The notes below the pieces were generated by a model, which ran no database searches, was not told the DNA's origin, and saw only the letters and a list, made by a program, of their open reading frames with translations. The translations under genes and the position numbers were made by a program. DNA of 64,000 bases from NCBI RefSeq assembly GCF_018614055.1, contig NZ_JAGGPB010000013.1:1-64000 (forward strand), given 5' to 3'. This stretch comes from Streptomyces sp. ISL-98 (GTDB taxonomy: Bacteria > Actinomycetota > Actinomycetes > Streptomycetales > Streptomycetaceae). Shown piece after piece: positions 1-7,297 of this stretch (within the stretch, counting starts at the first letter, position 1; the number at the start of each line of letters is the position of its first letter).

Positions 1-84
1 GATTAAACGCCAAGCTTAGGGCCGCCGCGTTGTCACCCGGGGCGTCCCGGACCCTGATCAAAGCAGCGGCAGAGGACTACCGAA

Positions 85-381
85 ATGGCGAGCAACGGGC
101 CTGATTTGAGCGCTGCGCACTGGCGCAAGAGCAGCTATAGCAATGGCACCGGCGGTGACTGCATCGAAGTCGCAGAGCGCTTCCCCGGCGCCGCGACGTG
201 GCGCAAGAGCAGCCACAGCAACGGGGACGGCGGCTCTTGCGTCGAGGTCGCCGACGGCCTCACCGGCATCGTCCCCGTACGCGACAGCAAAACCGCACCG
301 CACGGGCCCGCCATCGTCGTCCCGGCCAACGCTTGGGCGCGCTTCGTTACGGCGGTCCAGTACGGCGACCTCACCTCCTGA
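85..381 (+). CDS. DUF397 domain protein (two tandem motifs)
   Basis: A 98-residue protein with two copies of the DUF397 signature: WRKSSYSNGTGGDCIEVAE near residues 13-31 and WRKSSHSNGDGGSCVEVAD near residues 39-57, followed by the usual DSK...GP...W..F end. DUF397 proteins are small Streptomyces proteins normally encoded beside an XRE/DUF5753 regulator, and are thought to be its partner. The partner would lie left of the window, so I cannot confirm it. The ATG has an AGAGGAC Shine-Dalgarno 7-8 bases upstream. The tandem duplication of the motif is longer than the usual 60-70 residue form. The biochemical function is unknown. Confidence 0.88.
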   Translation: MASNGPDLSAAHWRKSSYSNGTGGDCIEVAERFPGAATWRKSSHSNGDGGSCVEVADGLTGIVPVRDSKTAPHGPAIVVPANAWARFVTAVQYGDLTS

Positions 382-432
382 CGCCCCGGCGGGCTGGGCC
401 AGGGGCGTCGATTGTCTCTGGTGTGGGGCCGC

Positions 433-496
433 CCCTGTGCAGAACAGGACACCCCAAGCCCCGGCGCCAGACCTGGGTGTCCTCTTCCGCACAGGG
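433..496. terminator. Long hairpin between convergent genes; member of a repeated element
   Basis: Arms 433-453 and 476-496 pair over 21 bases with two mismatches. The element lies between the 3' ends of the DUF397 gene and the convergent TetR gene, so it probably ends both transcripts. Nearly the same sequence recurs in opposite orientation at 31101-31169. Confidence 0.7.
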
Positions 497-524
497 ATGT
501 CGAACCGGGCCTGCGACAGAAGCC

Positions 525-1136
525 CTACTGGTCGACGGCGTCCAACGCCGGGGCGATCAGCGCGAAGGCCCGGCCGGTCAGTTCGGCGGGGTCCTCCGCA
601 CCGTCACTGTCGCTCCACCGTTGCAGCACGGTGTTGAAGGCGGTCAGTGCCATCCCGGCGGCCAGCTGCGGGTACAGATCGGTGTCGGGGGCGAGCCCCA
701 GGCGGCGTGCCAACTCCGCCGTCAGGTCGTCGCGCCACTGCGCCTGCCGCTCCAGAAAGCGTGCGAGCAGCGCGGGCGTACGCAGAATCAGCTGAACCAC
801 TCTCAGCGCCCTCTCGGAGTGGTCGCCGCAGGCGGCGATGGGGACCGAGACGGCGTGCAGCAGCGCCACGGAGGGGTGCTCCTCGACGGGCCGGGCCGCC
901 AACTCTGCACTAATACCGATGCCCATGTCGGCCAGGAACTGGACGACCACGTCCTCCTTGGACGCGAAGTACCGGAAGAACGTCCGCTTGGACACGCCGG
1001 CGGTGGTCACGATCTCGTCGATGGTGACCGCGTCGAACCCCTTCAGGGCTAGCAACTGCAGCGCTGCTTCGGTCAGTTCGTTCGAGACGAGCTGACGTTT
1101 GCGCTCGGCCATGCTGATTTCAGGGCGGGAAGTCAC
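525..1136 (-). CDS. TetR/AcrR family transcriptional regulator
   Basis: A 203-residue TetR-type repressor. The N-terminal helix-turn-helix is typical (AALQLLALKGFDAVTIDEIV, then AGVSKRTFFRYFASKEDVV, about residues 23-65), followed by an all-helical ligand/dimerisation domain of normal length. It is divergent from the SDR gene at 1200 with only about 60 bp between them, and the gap carries a palindrome, so it probably represses both. The GTG at 1136 is 6 nt downstream of a CATAAT box on the minus strand, which fits a leaderless transcript. An ATG at 1112 is the alternative start and has no Shine-Dalgarno. The ligand is unknown, perhaps the substrate of the neighbouring oxidoreductase. Confidence 0.93.
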   Translation of the reverse strand: MTSRPEISMAERKRQLVSNELTEAALQLLALKGFDAVTIDEIVTTAGVSKRTFFRYFASKEDVVVQFLADMGIGISAELAARPVEEHPSVALLHAVSVPIAACGDHSERALRVVQLILRTPALLARFLERQAQWRDDLTAELARRLGLAPDTDLYPQLAAGMALTAFNTVLQRWSDSDGAEDPAELTGRAFALIAPALDAVDQ

Positions 1137-1142
1137 CGAACC

Positions 1143-1179
1143 ATTATGGCACCTAGGAGCGTCTTGACACTAAGTGCCA
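1143..1179. promoter_or_regulatory. Divergent promoter with TetR operator palindrome
   Basis: Positions 1165-1179 read TGACACTAAGTGCCA, a 15-bp pseudo-palindrome (TGACACT / TGGCACT half sites). A further half-site-like TGGCACCTAG at 1147-1156 pairs with 1170-1179 (9 of 10). TTGACA at 1164-1169 can be the -35 of the SDR gene, and CATAAT (1143-1148, minus) the -10 of the TetR gene. Palindromes of this kind are typical TetR-family operators; binding here is inferred. Confidence 0.65.
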
Positions 1180-1199
1180 CGGGAGGCAACGTGTGCCGC

Positions 1200-2138
1200 A
1201 TGACACAGAAGCAGCGCTGGACTGCCGATCAGATCCCGAACCAGACCAAGCGGGTGTTCGTCGTCACCGGAGCCAACAGCGGCCTCGGCCTGGCGACCAC
1301 CAGGGCGCTCGCCCGCCAGGGTGGGCACGTGATCCTTGCGGTACGCGACGAGGAAAAGGGCCACCGGGCGGTCGCAGAGATCACCGCCGAGCAGCCGGGT
1401 GCCAGTCTTGAGGTGCGCCACCTCGACCTGGCCGACCTCGACTCCGTCCGTGCCTTCGCTCATAAGCTGCGTACCGACCATCCCCGGCTGGATGTGCTCG
1501 TCAACAACGCCGGCGTAATGGCGCCGCCTCGATCCCTGAGCGCGCAGGGCCACGAGCTGCAGTTCGCCAGTAACCACCTCGGCCACTTCGCGCTCACCGG
1601 GCTGCTGCTCGACCTGCTGACCGTCGGCCGCGATCCCCGCGTGGTCACGGTGAGTTCGACCAACCACCGTCAGGGGCACATCCACTTCGATGACCTCGCC
1701 GGCGAGCGCAGGTACACGCCCATGGCCTTCTACAACCAGTCGAAGTTCGCCAATGCCGTCTTCGGATGGGAACTCCACCGACGGCTGACCGAGACTGGCA
1801 GCCCGGTGCGCAGCGTGCTCGCCCATCCCGGCTACACCGCCACCAACCTGCAGACGAGTGCGCCGGTCGGCATGGTGAAGCTGCTGTTCGGCCGCATCCT
1901 CACCCCGCTCGCCCAGTCCCCGGACCAGGGTGCGCTGCCCCAGCTGTACGCGGCGACCGACCCGAATGTGGAGGGCGGCGAGTTCATCGGTCCGGACGGC
2001 CTGGCCGAGCTGCGCGGCGGCCCGACGCGCGTACAGCTGTCCCCTGCGGCGGCCGACGCCGAGACCGGCCGCCGTCTGTGGGAGTTGTCGGAACAACTGA
2101 CCGACGTGCGGTTCGTGTTTCCGACCCCAGCCCAGTGA
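1200..2138 (+). CDS. Short-chain dehydrogenase/reductase (SDR)
   Basis: A 312-residue NAD(P)-dependent oxidoreductase of the classical-like SDR group found in retinol dehydrogenase/WWOX-type proteins. The Rossmann motif TGANSGLGLA is near residues 22-31, NNAGVM follows the fourth strand, and the active-site pair is YNQSK (Tyr and Lys). GGGAGG at 1181-1186 serves either the ATG at 1200 or an in-frame GTG at 1191. I use the ATG; the longer open frame from 1146 is not convincing. The substrate cannot be told from sequence. Divergence from a TetR gene suggests induction by a small molecule, possibly its substrate. Confidence 0.9.
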   Translation: MTQKQRWTADQIPNQTKRVFVVTGANSGLGLATTRALARQGGHVILAVRDEEKGHRAVAEITAEQPGASLEVRHLDLADLDSVRAFAHKLRTDHPRLDVLVNNAGVMAPPRSLSAQGHELQFASNHLGHFALTGLLLDLLTVGRDPRVVTVSSTNHRQGHIHFDDLAGERRYTPMAFYNQSKFANAVFGWELHRRLTETGSPVRSVLAHPGYTATNLQTSAPVGMVKLLFGRILTPLAQSPDQGALPQLYAATDPNVEGGEFIGPDGLAELRGGPTRVQLSPAAADAETGRRLWELSEQLTDVRFVFPTPAQ

Positions 2139-2173
2139 TGCAACCAACGCCCCCGCCCGGGACAGGAGCCAAA

Positions 2174-2244
2174 GACTTTCCGGTACGGAAAATTAAGACT
2201 TGACGTAATGGAAAGTAAGAGCTTGACTTGCCGGTATGGAAACT
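2174..2244 (+). repeat. Three 20-bp imperfect direct repeats over a gene start
   Basis: Copies at 2174-2193, 2197-2216 and 2225-2244 follow the consensus GACTTkmCGkwAyGGAAAnT. The first contains the perfect inverted repeat TTTCCG-GTA-CGGAAA. The third covers the ATG of the membrane protein at 2236. The array probably binds a regulator, most simply the winged-helix protein encoded by the second gene of this operon. Confidence 0.6.
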
Positions 2245-2676
2245 GACGCTTCGCTCTCCAGCCACCGCCCCACGCCCGCTGAGGCGGCCGCCGCTCTCAA
2301 CCGGGTGGAACACGCCCGGTCGTCTGTGGCGCAAACGCCGATACCGCTGCGCATCGGTGTTCTGCTCGTGGCGATTGTCGTGGCCGTTCCCCTCACGCGA
2401 CTGCTGCCCGGTGTGTGGCCGTCTGTCGTCTGCGTGCTGTTGGCTGCGGCGGGCGGCGCCATCGGCGCTTGGCAGGTGCGTGTGCTCGGGTTCCGCGGGC
2501 GGATGACGTCGCGCGACGTCGCGCTCCTGGTGGCGCTGGTGGCCGTGTGCATTGCTGGGTTCGCCACGGCCGCCTTCCTCGGCAGTTTCGTGTGGTTCGC
2601 CGTCGCCGCCGCAAACGGCGTACTGATGGCCGCCCGCGTCCTTCTCGTCGGCCGCGTGGCCGGAGGCGAGCGGTGA
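2236..2676 (+). CDS. Small multi-span membrane protein
   Basis: A 146-residue protein with a soluble N-terminus (residues 1-37, containing AEAAAALNRVEHARSSVA) followed by four hydrophobic segments at roughly 40-60, 62-80, 92-112 and 114-135. It resembles small Streptomyces membrane proteins encoded immediately before a MarR/HTH_34-type regulator, as here, where the next gene overlaps by 4 bp (GTGA). No Shine-Dalgarno is visible and the start lies inside a repeat array, so translation may be leaderless or the start may be slightly downstream. Function unknown; it may be the target or sensor partner of the regulator. Confidence 0.75.
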   Translation: METDASLSSHRPTPAEAAAALNRVEHARSSVAQTPIPLRIGVLLVAIVVAVPLTRLLPGVWPSVVCVLLAAAGGAIGAWQVRVLGFRGRMTSRDVALLVALVAVCIAGFATAAFLGSFVWFAVAAANGVLMAARVLLVGRVAGGER

Positions 2677-2996
2677 CCGGGGCGGACGCCTCCGGCGACG
2701 CGTCCGACGGCTTCGACGTCATCATCCATGCACCCAAAAGGCTGATGATCTGCGCGCTTCTCGATGCGGTCGCCGAGGCGGAGTTCGCTGTCGTCCAGGA
2801 GCGAGTCGCGGTGAGCGCCTCCGTGCTGAGCAAGCATGTGGCGGTGCTCATGGAGGCCGGCTACGTCGCCCAGCGCAAGACCGTCCGCGACACCCGTCCG
2901 CGGGTCCAGCTGCGGCTCACGTCCGACGGGCGACGCGCCTACCGTGCTCATGTAGCTGCCTTGAGGGCCATCGTCGACGCAGCCCCTGACGACTGA
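2673..2996 (+). CDS. Winged-helix transcriptional regulator (HTH_34/MarR-like)
   Basis: A 107-residue winged-helix DNA-binding protein. The segment HAPKRLMICALLDAVAEAEF opens the domain, VSASVLSKHVAVLMEAGYV forms the recognition helix, and RDTRPRVQLRLTSDGRRAY forms the wing. This matches the PF13601-type one-domain regulators. GTG at 2673 overlaps the stop of the upstream membrane protein and follows GGAGGCGAG, so the two are co-transcribed and translationally coupled. It is the likely binder of the 20-bp repeats at 2174-2244. No ligand domain is present. Confidence 0.85.
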   Translation: MTGADASGDASDGFDVIIHAPKRLMICALLDAVAEAEFAVVQERVAVSASVLSKHVAVLMEAGYVAQRKTVRDTRPRVQLRLTSDGRRAYRAHVAALRAIVDAAPDD

Positions 2997-3013
2997 GCCG
3001 GCCTGATCCCTGA

Positions 3014-4153
3014 TCAGAGTCCAGGTTGTTGTTGGGTCGCGCAGTGGATGCCGCCGCCGCCCTCTGCGACCGTGTCGATCTGTACCTGGACGACTTTCCG
3101 GCCGGGGTGGAGTTCGCCGATGATCGACGCGGCGTTCCGGTCGGCCTTGCGGTCGCCGAAGCGCGGGATGATCACTGCGTCGTTCACCGCGTAGAAGTTG
3201 GCGTACGAGCCGAGGAAGTCCGGGCCACGGCGGCCGAGTTCGGACGGGTCGGGCTCCGGCAGATTCACCAGCTCAAGCTTCCGGCCCCGCGCGTCGGTCG
3301 CCGTTTCCAGCACACCGCGGGCCTGGTCGTAGGCGCGAGTCCACACGTCCGGCCCGGCGCCCTCGGGCGGACGGCTGAGCAGTACGACGCCGTCTTCGGC
3401 AAAGCGGGCCAAAGCGTCGACGTGGCAGTCGGTGATGTCCTTGCCCCGTACGCCCTTGAGCCAGATCACGGTGGTCACACCGAGCAGGTTCTTCAGGGCG
3501 GCTTCGATTTCGTCCCGTGACTTGCCCGGGTTGCGGTTCCCGTTGACCAGTGAGCTTTCGGTGACCAGGAGCGTGCCGTGGCCGTCGACCTCCAGCGAGC
3601 CGCCCTCGGCGGTCAGCGGCGCGTCGATGCGGGGTACGCCTTCGCGGGTCAGGGCGCTGCGGGCGACCTGACCGTCGCGGTCGTGTTCCTGCTTTCCGCC
3701 CCAGCCGTTGAAGTGGAAGTCGATGCCTTGCAAGCCTCTCCGTCGGGTGACGAAGGTCGGCCCCGTGTCCCGCATCCACAGGTCGTCCACCGGGACCTGG
3801 ATCACCTCTACGCCCGATCCGCACGCCCGCCGCGCAGCCTTCACCTCCTCCGGAGCGGCCAACAGCACCACCGGCTCGAATTCGGCGATCGAGCGAGCAA
3901 TCCTGGCGATGTCGGCCTGGACGTCCTCCGCCCATTCCTCCCACTCCGAGTCCAGCGGCGGCCAGGCCATGTACGTGCGCTCATGCCGCTGCGTCTCGGC
4001 AGGCATGTGCCGCCCGGCGGACTTTTGCGAAGCAGGCACCTTCTCCTCGCCCGCCTTCTTCCGTCCGGGCGGCGCGCAGGCGGTCAGCCCTGCGCCGGCG
4101 AGTACGGCCGCTGCCCCGGCTCCCAGCATCGTCCGGCGGTTCGGTCCCCTCAC
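3014..4153 (-). CDS. Agmatine deiminase family protein, Tat-exported
   Basis: A 379-residue member of the peptidylarginine/agmatine deiminase superfamily, which hydrolyses a guanidino group to ureido plus ammonia. The catalytic segment GGGGIHCATQQQ is at the C-terminus, and WPP, DLWMRDTGP and TDCHVDALARF match the family fold. The N-terminus is a twin-arginine signal (NRRTMLGAGAAA) ending in LTAC, a possible lipobox, so it is probably an exported lipoprotein; cytoplasmic agmatine deiminases lack this. I chose GTG at 4153, which is preceded by GAGGGG, over the in-frame TTG at 4183. Agmatine itself as substrate is inferred from the family only. Confidence 0.88.
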   Translation of the reverse strand: MRGPNRRTMLGAGAAAVLAGAGLTACAPPGRKKAGEEKVPASQKSAGRHMPAETQRHERTYMAWPPLDSEWEEWAEDVQADIARIARSIAEFEPVVLLAAPEEVKAARRACGSGVEVIQVPVDDLWMRDTGPTFVTRRRGLQGIDFHFNGWGGKQEHDRDGQVARSALTREGVPRIDAPLTAEGGSLEVDGHGTLLVTESSLVNGNRNPGKSRDEIEAALKNLLGVTTVIWLKGVRGKDITDCHVDALARFAEDGVVLLSRPPEGAGPDVWTRAYDQARGVLETATDARGRKLELVNLPEPDPSELGRRGPDFLGSYANFYAVNDAVIIPRFGDRKADRNAASIIGELHPGRKVVQVQIDTVAEGGGGIHCATQQQPGL

Positions 4154-4230
4154 GGCATGCCCCTCAGCATCGTGATCACGCAAAGATACAGATCCTGGCT
4201 GAAAATTCAGTCAGGATCGAGGCTAACAGC

Positions 4231-4277
4231 AGAACGCAGCAGTCGCCGCCGGGGGAGCGGCGGCGCTGCTGCGTTCT
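4231..4277. terminator. Strong hairpin downstream of chitinase gene
   Basis: AGAACGCAGCAG at 4231-4242 pairs perfectly with CTGCTGCGTTCT at 4266-4277, with further GCCGCC/GGCGGC pairing inside. It is 16 bp beyond the chitinase stop and before the agmatine deiminase start, so it separates the two minus-strand genes. Confidence 0.8.
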
Positions 4278-4292
4278 GAATGCAGAATGCCG

Positions 4293-5309
4293 TTACGGCA
4301 GGTTGTGTACGTGCGGTCCCACCGCGTCCGACCAGGCGTTTCCAGCCGTCGCATCCCAGTTGGTCGACCACGTCATCGCGCCACGCAGGCCGGGGTAGGT
4401 CTTGGCGGGCTTGAACGAGCCGCAGCCGGTGCCTCGGGTGAGGCAGTCCAGCGCGTTCTTGACCACGGAAGGGTCGACGTAACCGCTGCCGGCACCCCGC
4501 GTGGATGCCGGTACGCCGATGCCGACCTGGGAGGGATCCAGGCCGCCCTCCAGCTGGATGCAGGCGAGCGCGGTGAGGAAGTCCACCGAGCCCTGGGAGT
4601 AGACCTTGCCGTCGCAGCCGAGCATCGAACCGCTGTTGTAGTACTGCATGTTGACGACGGTCAGGATGTCCTTCACCGCCAGCGCCGTCTTGAAGTACTC
4701 GTTCGACGTCGACTGCATGTCGATGGTCTGCGGCGCCATGGTCAGGACCAGCCCGGAGCCCGCCTTGGCAGACAGCTGACGCAGTGCCTTGGTCAGGTAG
4801 GCGGAGTTGACGCCGTGCTCCAGGTCGATGTCGACGCCGTCGAAGCCGTACTCCTGCATCAGGGCGTGCGCGCTGTTCGCGAAGGCTGTCGCGGAGGCGT
4901 CACTGTTGATGGTGACGTTGCCCTTTTCGCCGCCGATGGAGAGGATCACCGACTTCCCGGCGTCCTTCTTGGCCTTGATGTCCGCCTTGAAGTCGGCGGC
5001 GGAGCTGTAGCCGACCGCAGGGTCGAGGTTGAAGTTGATCTCGCCGGGTGTGGCGGTCGAGTCGGCGAAGGACACGGCGATGATGTCGTACTGCGCCTGT
5101 ACGTCGCGGAGTTTCTGGACGGTGGCGCCGTTGTTGAAGTTCTGCCAGTAACCGGTCAGTGCGTGCTTGGGCACGGCAGCGGGCTCCGCGTGGGGAGCTC
5201 CGGTGGCAATACCGGTGCCGGCCAGCGCGGCTGTCACGACGACAGCCATCAGCGACCCAATTCCGAACCGACTCCGACGCCGACGCAGGGTGTTTTCTCT
5301 GCGGTCCAC
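4293..5309 (-). CDS. Secreted family 18 chitinase
   Basis: A 338-residue secreted glycoside hydrolase family 18 enzyme cutting beta-1,4 bonds in chitin. The active-site DxxDxDxE motif is explicit in DGVDIDLEHG, and the barrel begins with LTGYWQNFNNG. The signal peptide has RRRR then SRFGIGSLMAVVVTAALAGT, with cleavage expected near GAPHAEPA. No carbohydrate-binding module is visible. The GTG start at 5309 has GGAGG 6 nt upstream; the longer open frame to 5555 runs through the promoter and is rejected. Expression is probably controlled by DasR and chitin-derived N-acetylglucosamine through the sites at 5366-5394. Confidence 0.93.
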   Translation of the reverse strand: MDRRENTLRRRRSRFGIGSLMAVVVTAALAGTGIATGAPHAEPAAVPKHALTGYWQNFNNGATVQKLRDVQAQYDIIAVSFADSTATPGEINFNLDPAVGYSSAADFKADIKAKKDAGKSVILSIGGEKGNVTINSDASATAFANSAHALMQEYGFDGVDIDLEHGVNSAYLTKALRQLSAKAGSGLVLTMAPQTIDMQSTSNEYFKTALAVKDILTVVNMQYYNSGSMLGCDGKVYSQGSVDFLTALACIQLEGGLDPSQVGIGVPASTRGAGSGYVDPSVVKNALDCLTRGTGCGSFKPAKTYPGLRGAMTWSTNWDATAGNAWSDAVGPHVHNLP

Positions 5310-5365
5310 TTGATGCCTCCGGTGGGGGGTGGGGGGAGGAGGTTTCACTGGGACGGTGGCCACCG

Positions 5366-5404
5366 CTGGTCGACCAAACTGGTTCAGACCAATTGAGTTG
5401 TCAA
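5366..5404 (-). promoter_or_regulatory. Chitinase promoter with two DasR-like sites
   Basis: On the minus strand TTGACA (5404-5399) forms a -35 box. Two palindromes sit just inside it: ACTGGTTCAGACCAAT (5378-5393, 13 of 16 to the dre consensus) and CTGGTCGACCA (5366-5376). Paired TGGTC/GACCA repeats at chitinase promoters are established for Streptomyces and bind the GntR regulator DasR. The remaining gap to 5619 holds no other clear signal. Confidence 0.75.
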
Positions 5405-5619
5405 GACCTCTGGCAACAAAGGCCGTTGAGCTGCCACCGCACCACCTCTCCGACCGCGCCGACTTCGTCAACTTCGACAGGCGGGCGTGCCCCCAGAAGA
5501 AAAAGGAAAAGTGTTCACCACCAGGTAGGTCGTGGATAAAGTGCTGGTGCAGCACGACGGAGAGTGTCGATCTGCGTACGCCGGGCTGATCGGCGTACGG
5601 AGTGAACGGGGAAACCTAC

Positions 5620-6489
5620 GTGCCGACCGCGATAGCAGTCACCAGCGCCGACCTGGTGCTGCCGCCCACCGACCAGCAGACGCCGACGGCTGCCCTGCTC
5701 CAGGCCCCGGACGCTCAGCCGCTCGAAGCCGCGCTGCTCGACATGAACGTCATGCTGGAACGGCACGGTTACGTCGTCGCCCTCTACCCCGCGTCGATCC
5801 CGGCCGCGCACGAACGGCGCCTGCACACCATCCGCTCGGTCCTGGAGACCGACCGGCTGGCGCTGCTGAAGCTGGACCTGCCGCCGCTGGGCGTGGCCGT
5901 ACTGGTGCGCCAGCTACGGCAGTTGTCGATCTGCGACTTCAGTGCGGGTGTTGTCGCCTCGGCGGCGCGGCTGCTGTCGCACTACATCTACGCGGGCGGG
6001 CTGCTCAATTCGGTGACCAAGCTCGACCGGGTGCCGGTGAGCCTCAAGTCGCACGCGAAGTCATGGGTTCCGGGAACGCAGTTCGGCGTACTGGCGAATC
6101 CGAATCCGCAGTTGATCAAGATCGGCAACGAGGGGAACGGCCTCACCGGCCCCGGCTTCTCCACACAACTTCTCGTAGGCAAAGGGTCTTTGGTGTCCGA
6201 CTGGGTCACCGCCACGCTCGCTCCCGCCTGGCAGGTCCAGGGTGTACAGGAGACCGGGCTGCCCGCCGACTCCCCGCGCTGGTGGGGGACGTCGAAGATG
6301 ATCGAATTCGCCGCCTTCCTGCCGGACATCTCCGTCCTCTACCAACTGGTCGCGTCGGTGCGGCGCGAGCAGTGCCACTGGTGCGGGATCGAACTCATAG
6401 GGGACCGCTGCGGTTTCTGCTCGGCCCCTCTCCCGCCGCCCGAGAACCGAACGCACGCGGTTGGTGTCTTGAACCAGGGGTCGCCCTAG
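5620..6489 (+). CDS. Unknown protein with C-terminal zinc ribbon, first gene of Tad locus
   Basis: A 289-residue protein I cannot assign to a characterised family. The body looks globular and cytoplasmic, with no signal peptide and only moderately hydrophobic stretches. The C-terminus carries CHWCGIELIGDRCGFC, two CxxC knuckles of a rubredoxin-like zinc ribbon. It precedes cpaB by about 90 bp on the same strand, so it probably belongs to the Tad pilus locus. GTG at 5620 has GGGGAA 6 nt upstream; an in-frame GTG at 5602 lacks a ribosome site. A regulatory or assembly-scaffold role is only a guess. Confidence 0.7.
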   Translation: MPTAIAVTSADLVLPPTDQQTPTAALLQAPDAQPLEAALLDMNVMLERHGYVVALYPASIPAAHERRLHTIRSVLETDRLALLKLDLPPLGVAVLVRQLRQLSICDFSAGVVASAARLLSHYIYAGGLLNSVTKLDRVPVSLKSHAKSWVPGTQFGVLANPNPQLIKIGNEGNGLTGPGFSTQLLVGKGSLVSDWVTATLAPAWQVQGVQETGLPADSPRWWGTSKMIEFAAFLPDISVLYQLVASVRREQCHWCGIELIGDRCGFCSAPLPPPENRTHAVGVLNQGSP

Positions 6490-6579
6490 CACCGCGCAGG
6501 GCACCATCAACTCATGCACGCGCACCACCCCGCTCACTGTCCGTTGATCCGACGTTCCTGATCGAGGTAGCCCGCCCCC

Positions 6580-7287
6580 ATGAATTCACGTCAGCGCCGC
6601 GGCATCATCCTGCTGCTCCTCTCGGTCCTCTGCGCCCTCGGCGCGTTCGCCGGCGTGCTCTCGGTGATCAGCGATGTGAACTCCAAGGTGGGCCCGGAGG
6701 TCGCGGCGTACCGCCTCAAGACCGACGTGGCGCCGTACAAACAGCTCGACGCCGGGCAGTTCGAGAAGATCGAAATGCCCAAGCGGTGGCTTTCGGCCAA
6801 TGCGGTGACCGATATTTCCGAGGTACGGGGAAAGATCGCCGTCACGCAGCTCCAGAAGGGCTCGCTGCTGCAGAGCGACATGATCGTGAAGAAGCCCGAA
6901 CTGGGTTCGGGGGAGCAGGAGATCGCGATCATGATCGATGCGGCAACCGGCGTGGCCGGAAAGATCAACCCCGGGTCGAGCGTGAACATCTACGCGACTT
7001 TCGAGGGCGACGACAAGGGGACGCCGGACAAGTCGCAGGTCATCGTCGCGGGCGCCAGGGTCATCGACGTCGGCAAGATCACCGCCCTGGAGCCGGGCCG
7101 GGACGACCGGTCCCGCCAGGCCACGGACGCGGTGCCGATCACCTTCGCCCTCAACACGCTCGACGCGCAGCGCGTGGCGTACGCGGAATCCTTCGCCGAG
7201 CACGTGCGCCTGGCGCGCGTGGCCGACGGGAGCGACACCGCCATCACGCCGCGCGACCGTGAGTACACCCTCGACGGGGACAAGTGA
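6580..7287 (+). CDS. cpaB: Flp pilus assembly protein CpaB/RcpC
   Basis: A 235-residue protein with one N-terminal membrane anchor (about residues 8-30) and an extracytoplasmic SAF-like domain followed by the RcpC/CpaB region. The segment EIAIMIDAATGVAGKINPGSSVNIYATF is the conserved core. In Tad systems this protein acts at the membrane in pilus assembly. The ATG follows GAGGTAG at 6564-6570. The gene is 10 bp before the TadZ-TadE fusion and clearly in the same operon. Confidence 0.88.
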   Translation: MNSRQRRGIILLLLSVLCALGAFAGVLSVISDVNSKVGPEVAAYRLKTDVAPYKQLDAGQFEKIEMPKRWLSANAVTDISEVRGKIAVTQLQKGSLLQSDMIVKKPELGSGEQEIAIMIDAATGVAGKINPGSSVNIYATFEGDDKGTPDKSQVIVAGARVIDVGKITALEPGRDDRSRQATDAVPITFALNTLDAQRVAYAESFAEHVRLARVADGSDTAITPRDREYTLDGDK

Positions 7288-7297
7288 GGTCCGGCGT

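Noticed and set aside
4287..5396. 369-codon open frame on the plus strand opposite the chitinase gene
   Set aside because: It is the antisense shadow of a GC-biased gene: the composition is Val/Gly/Asp/His-rich with no domain, and the chitinase frame has the GH18 motif, signal peptide and ribosome site.
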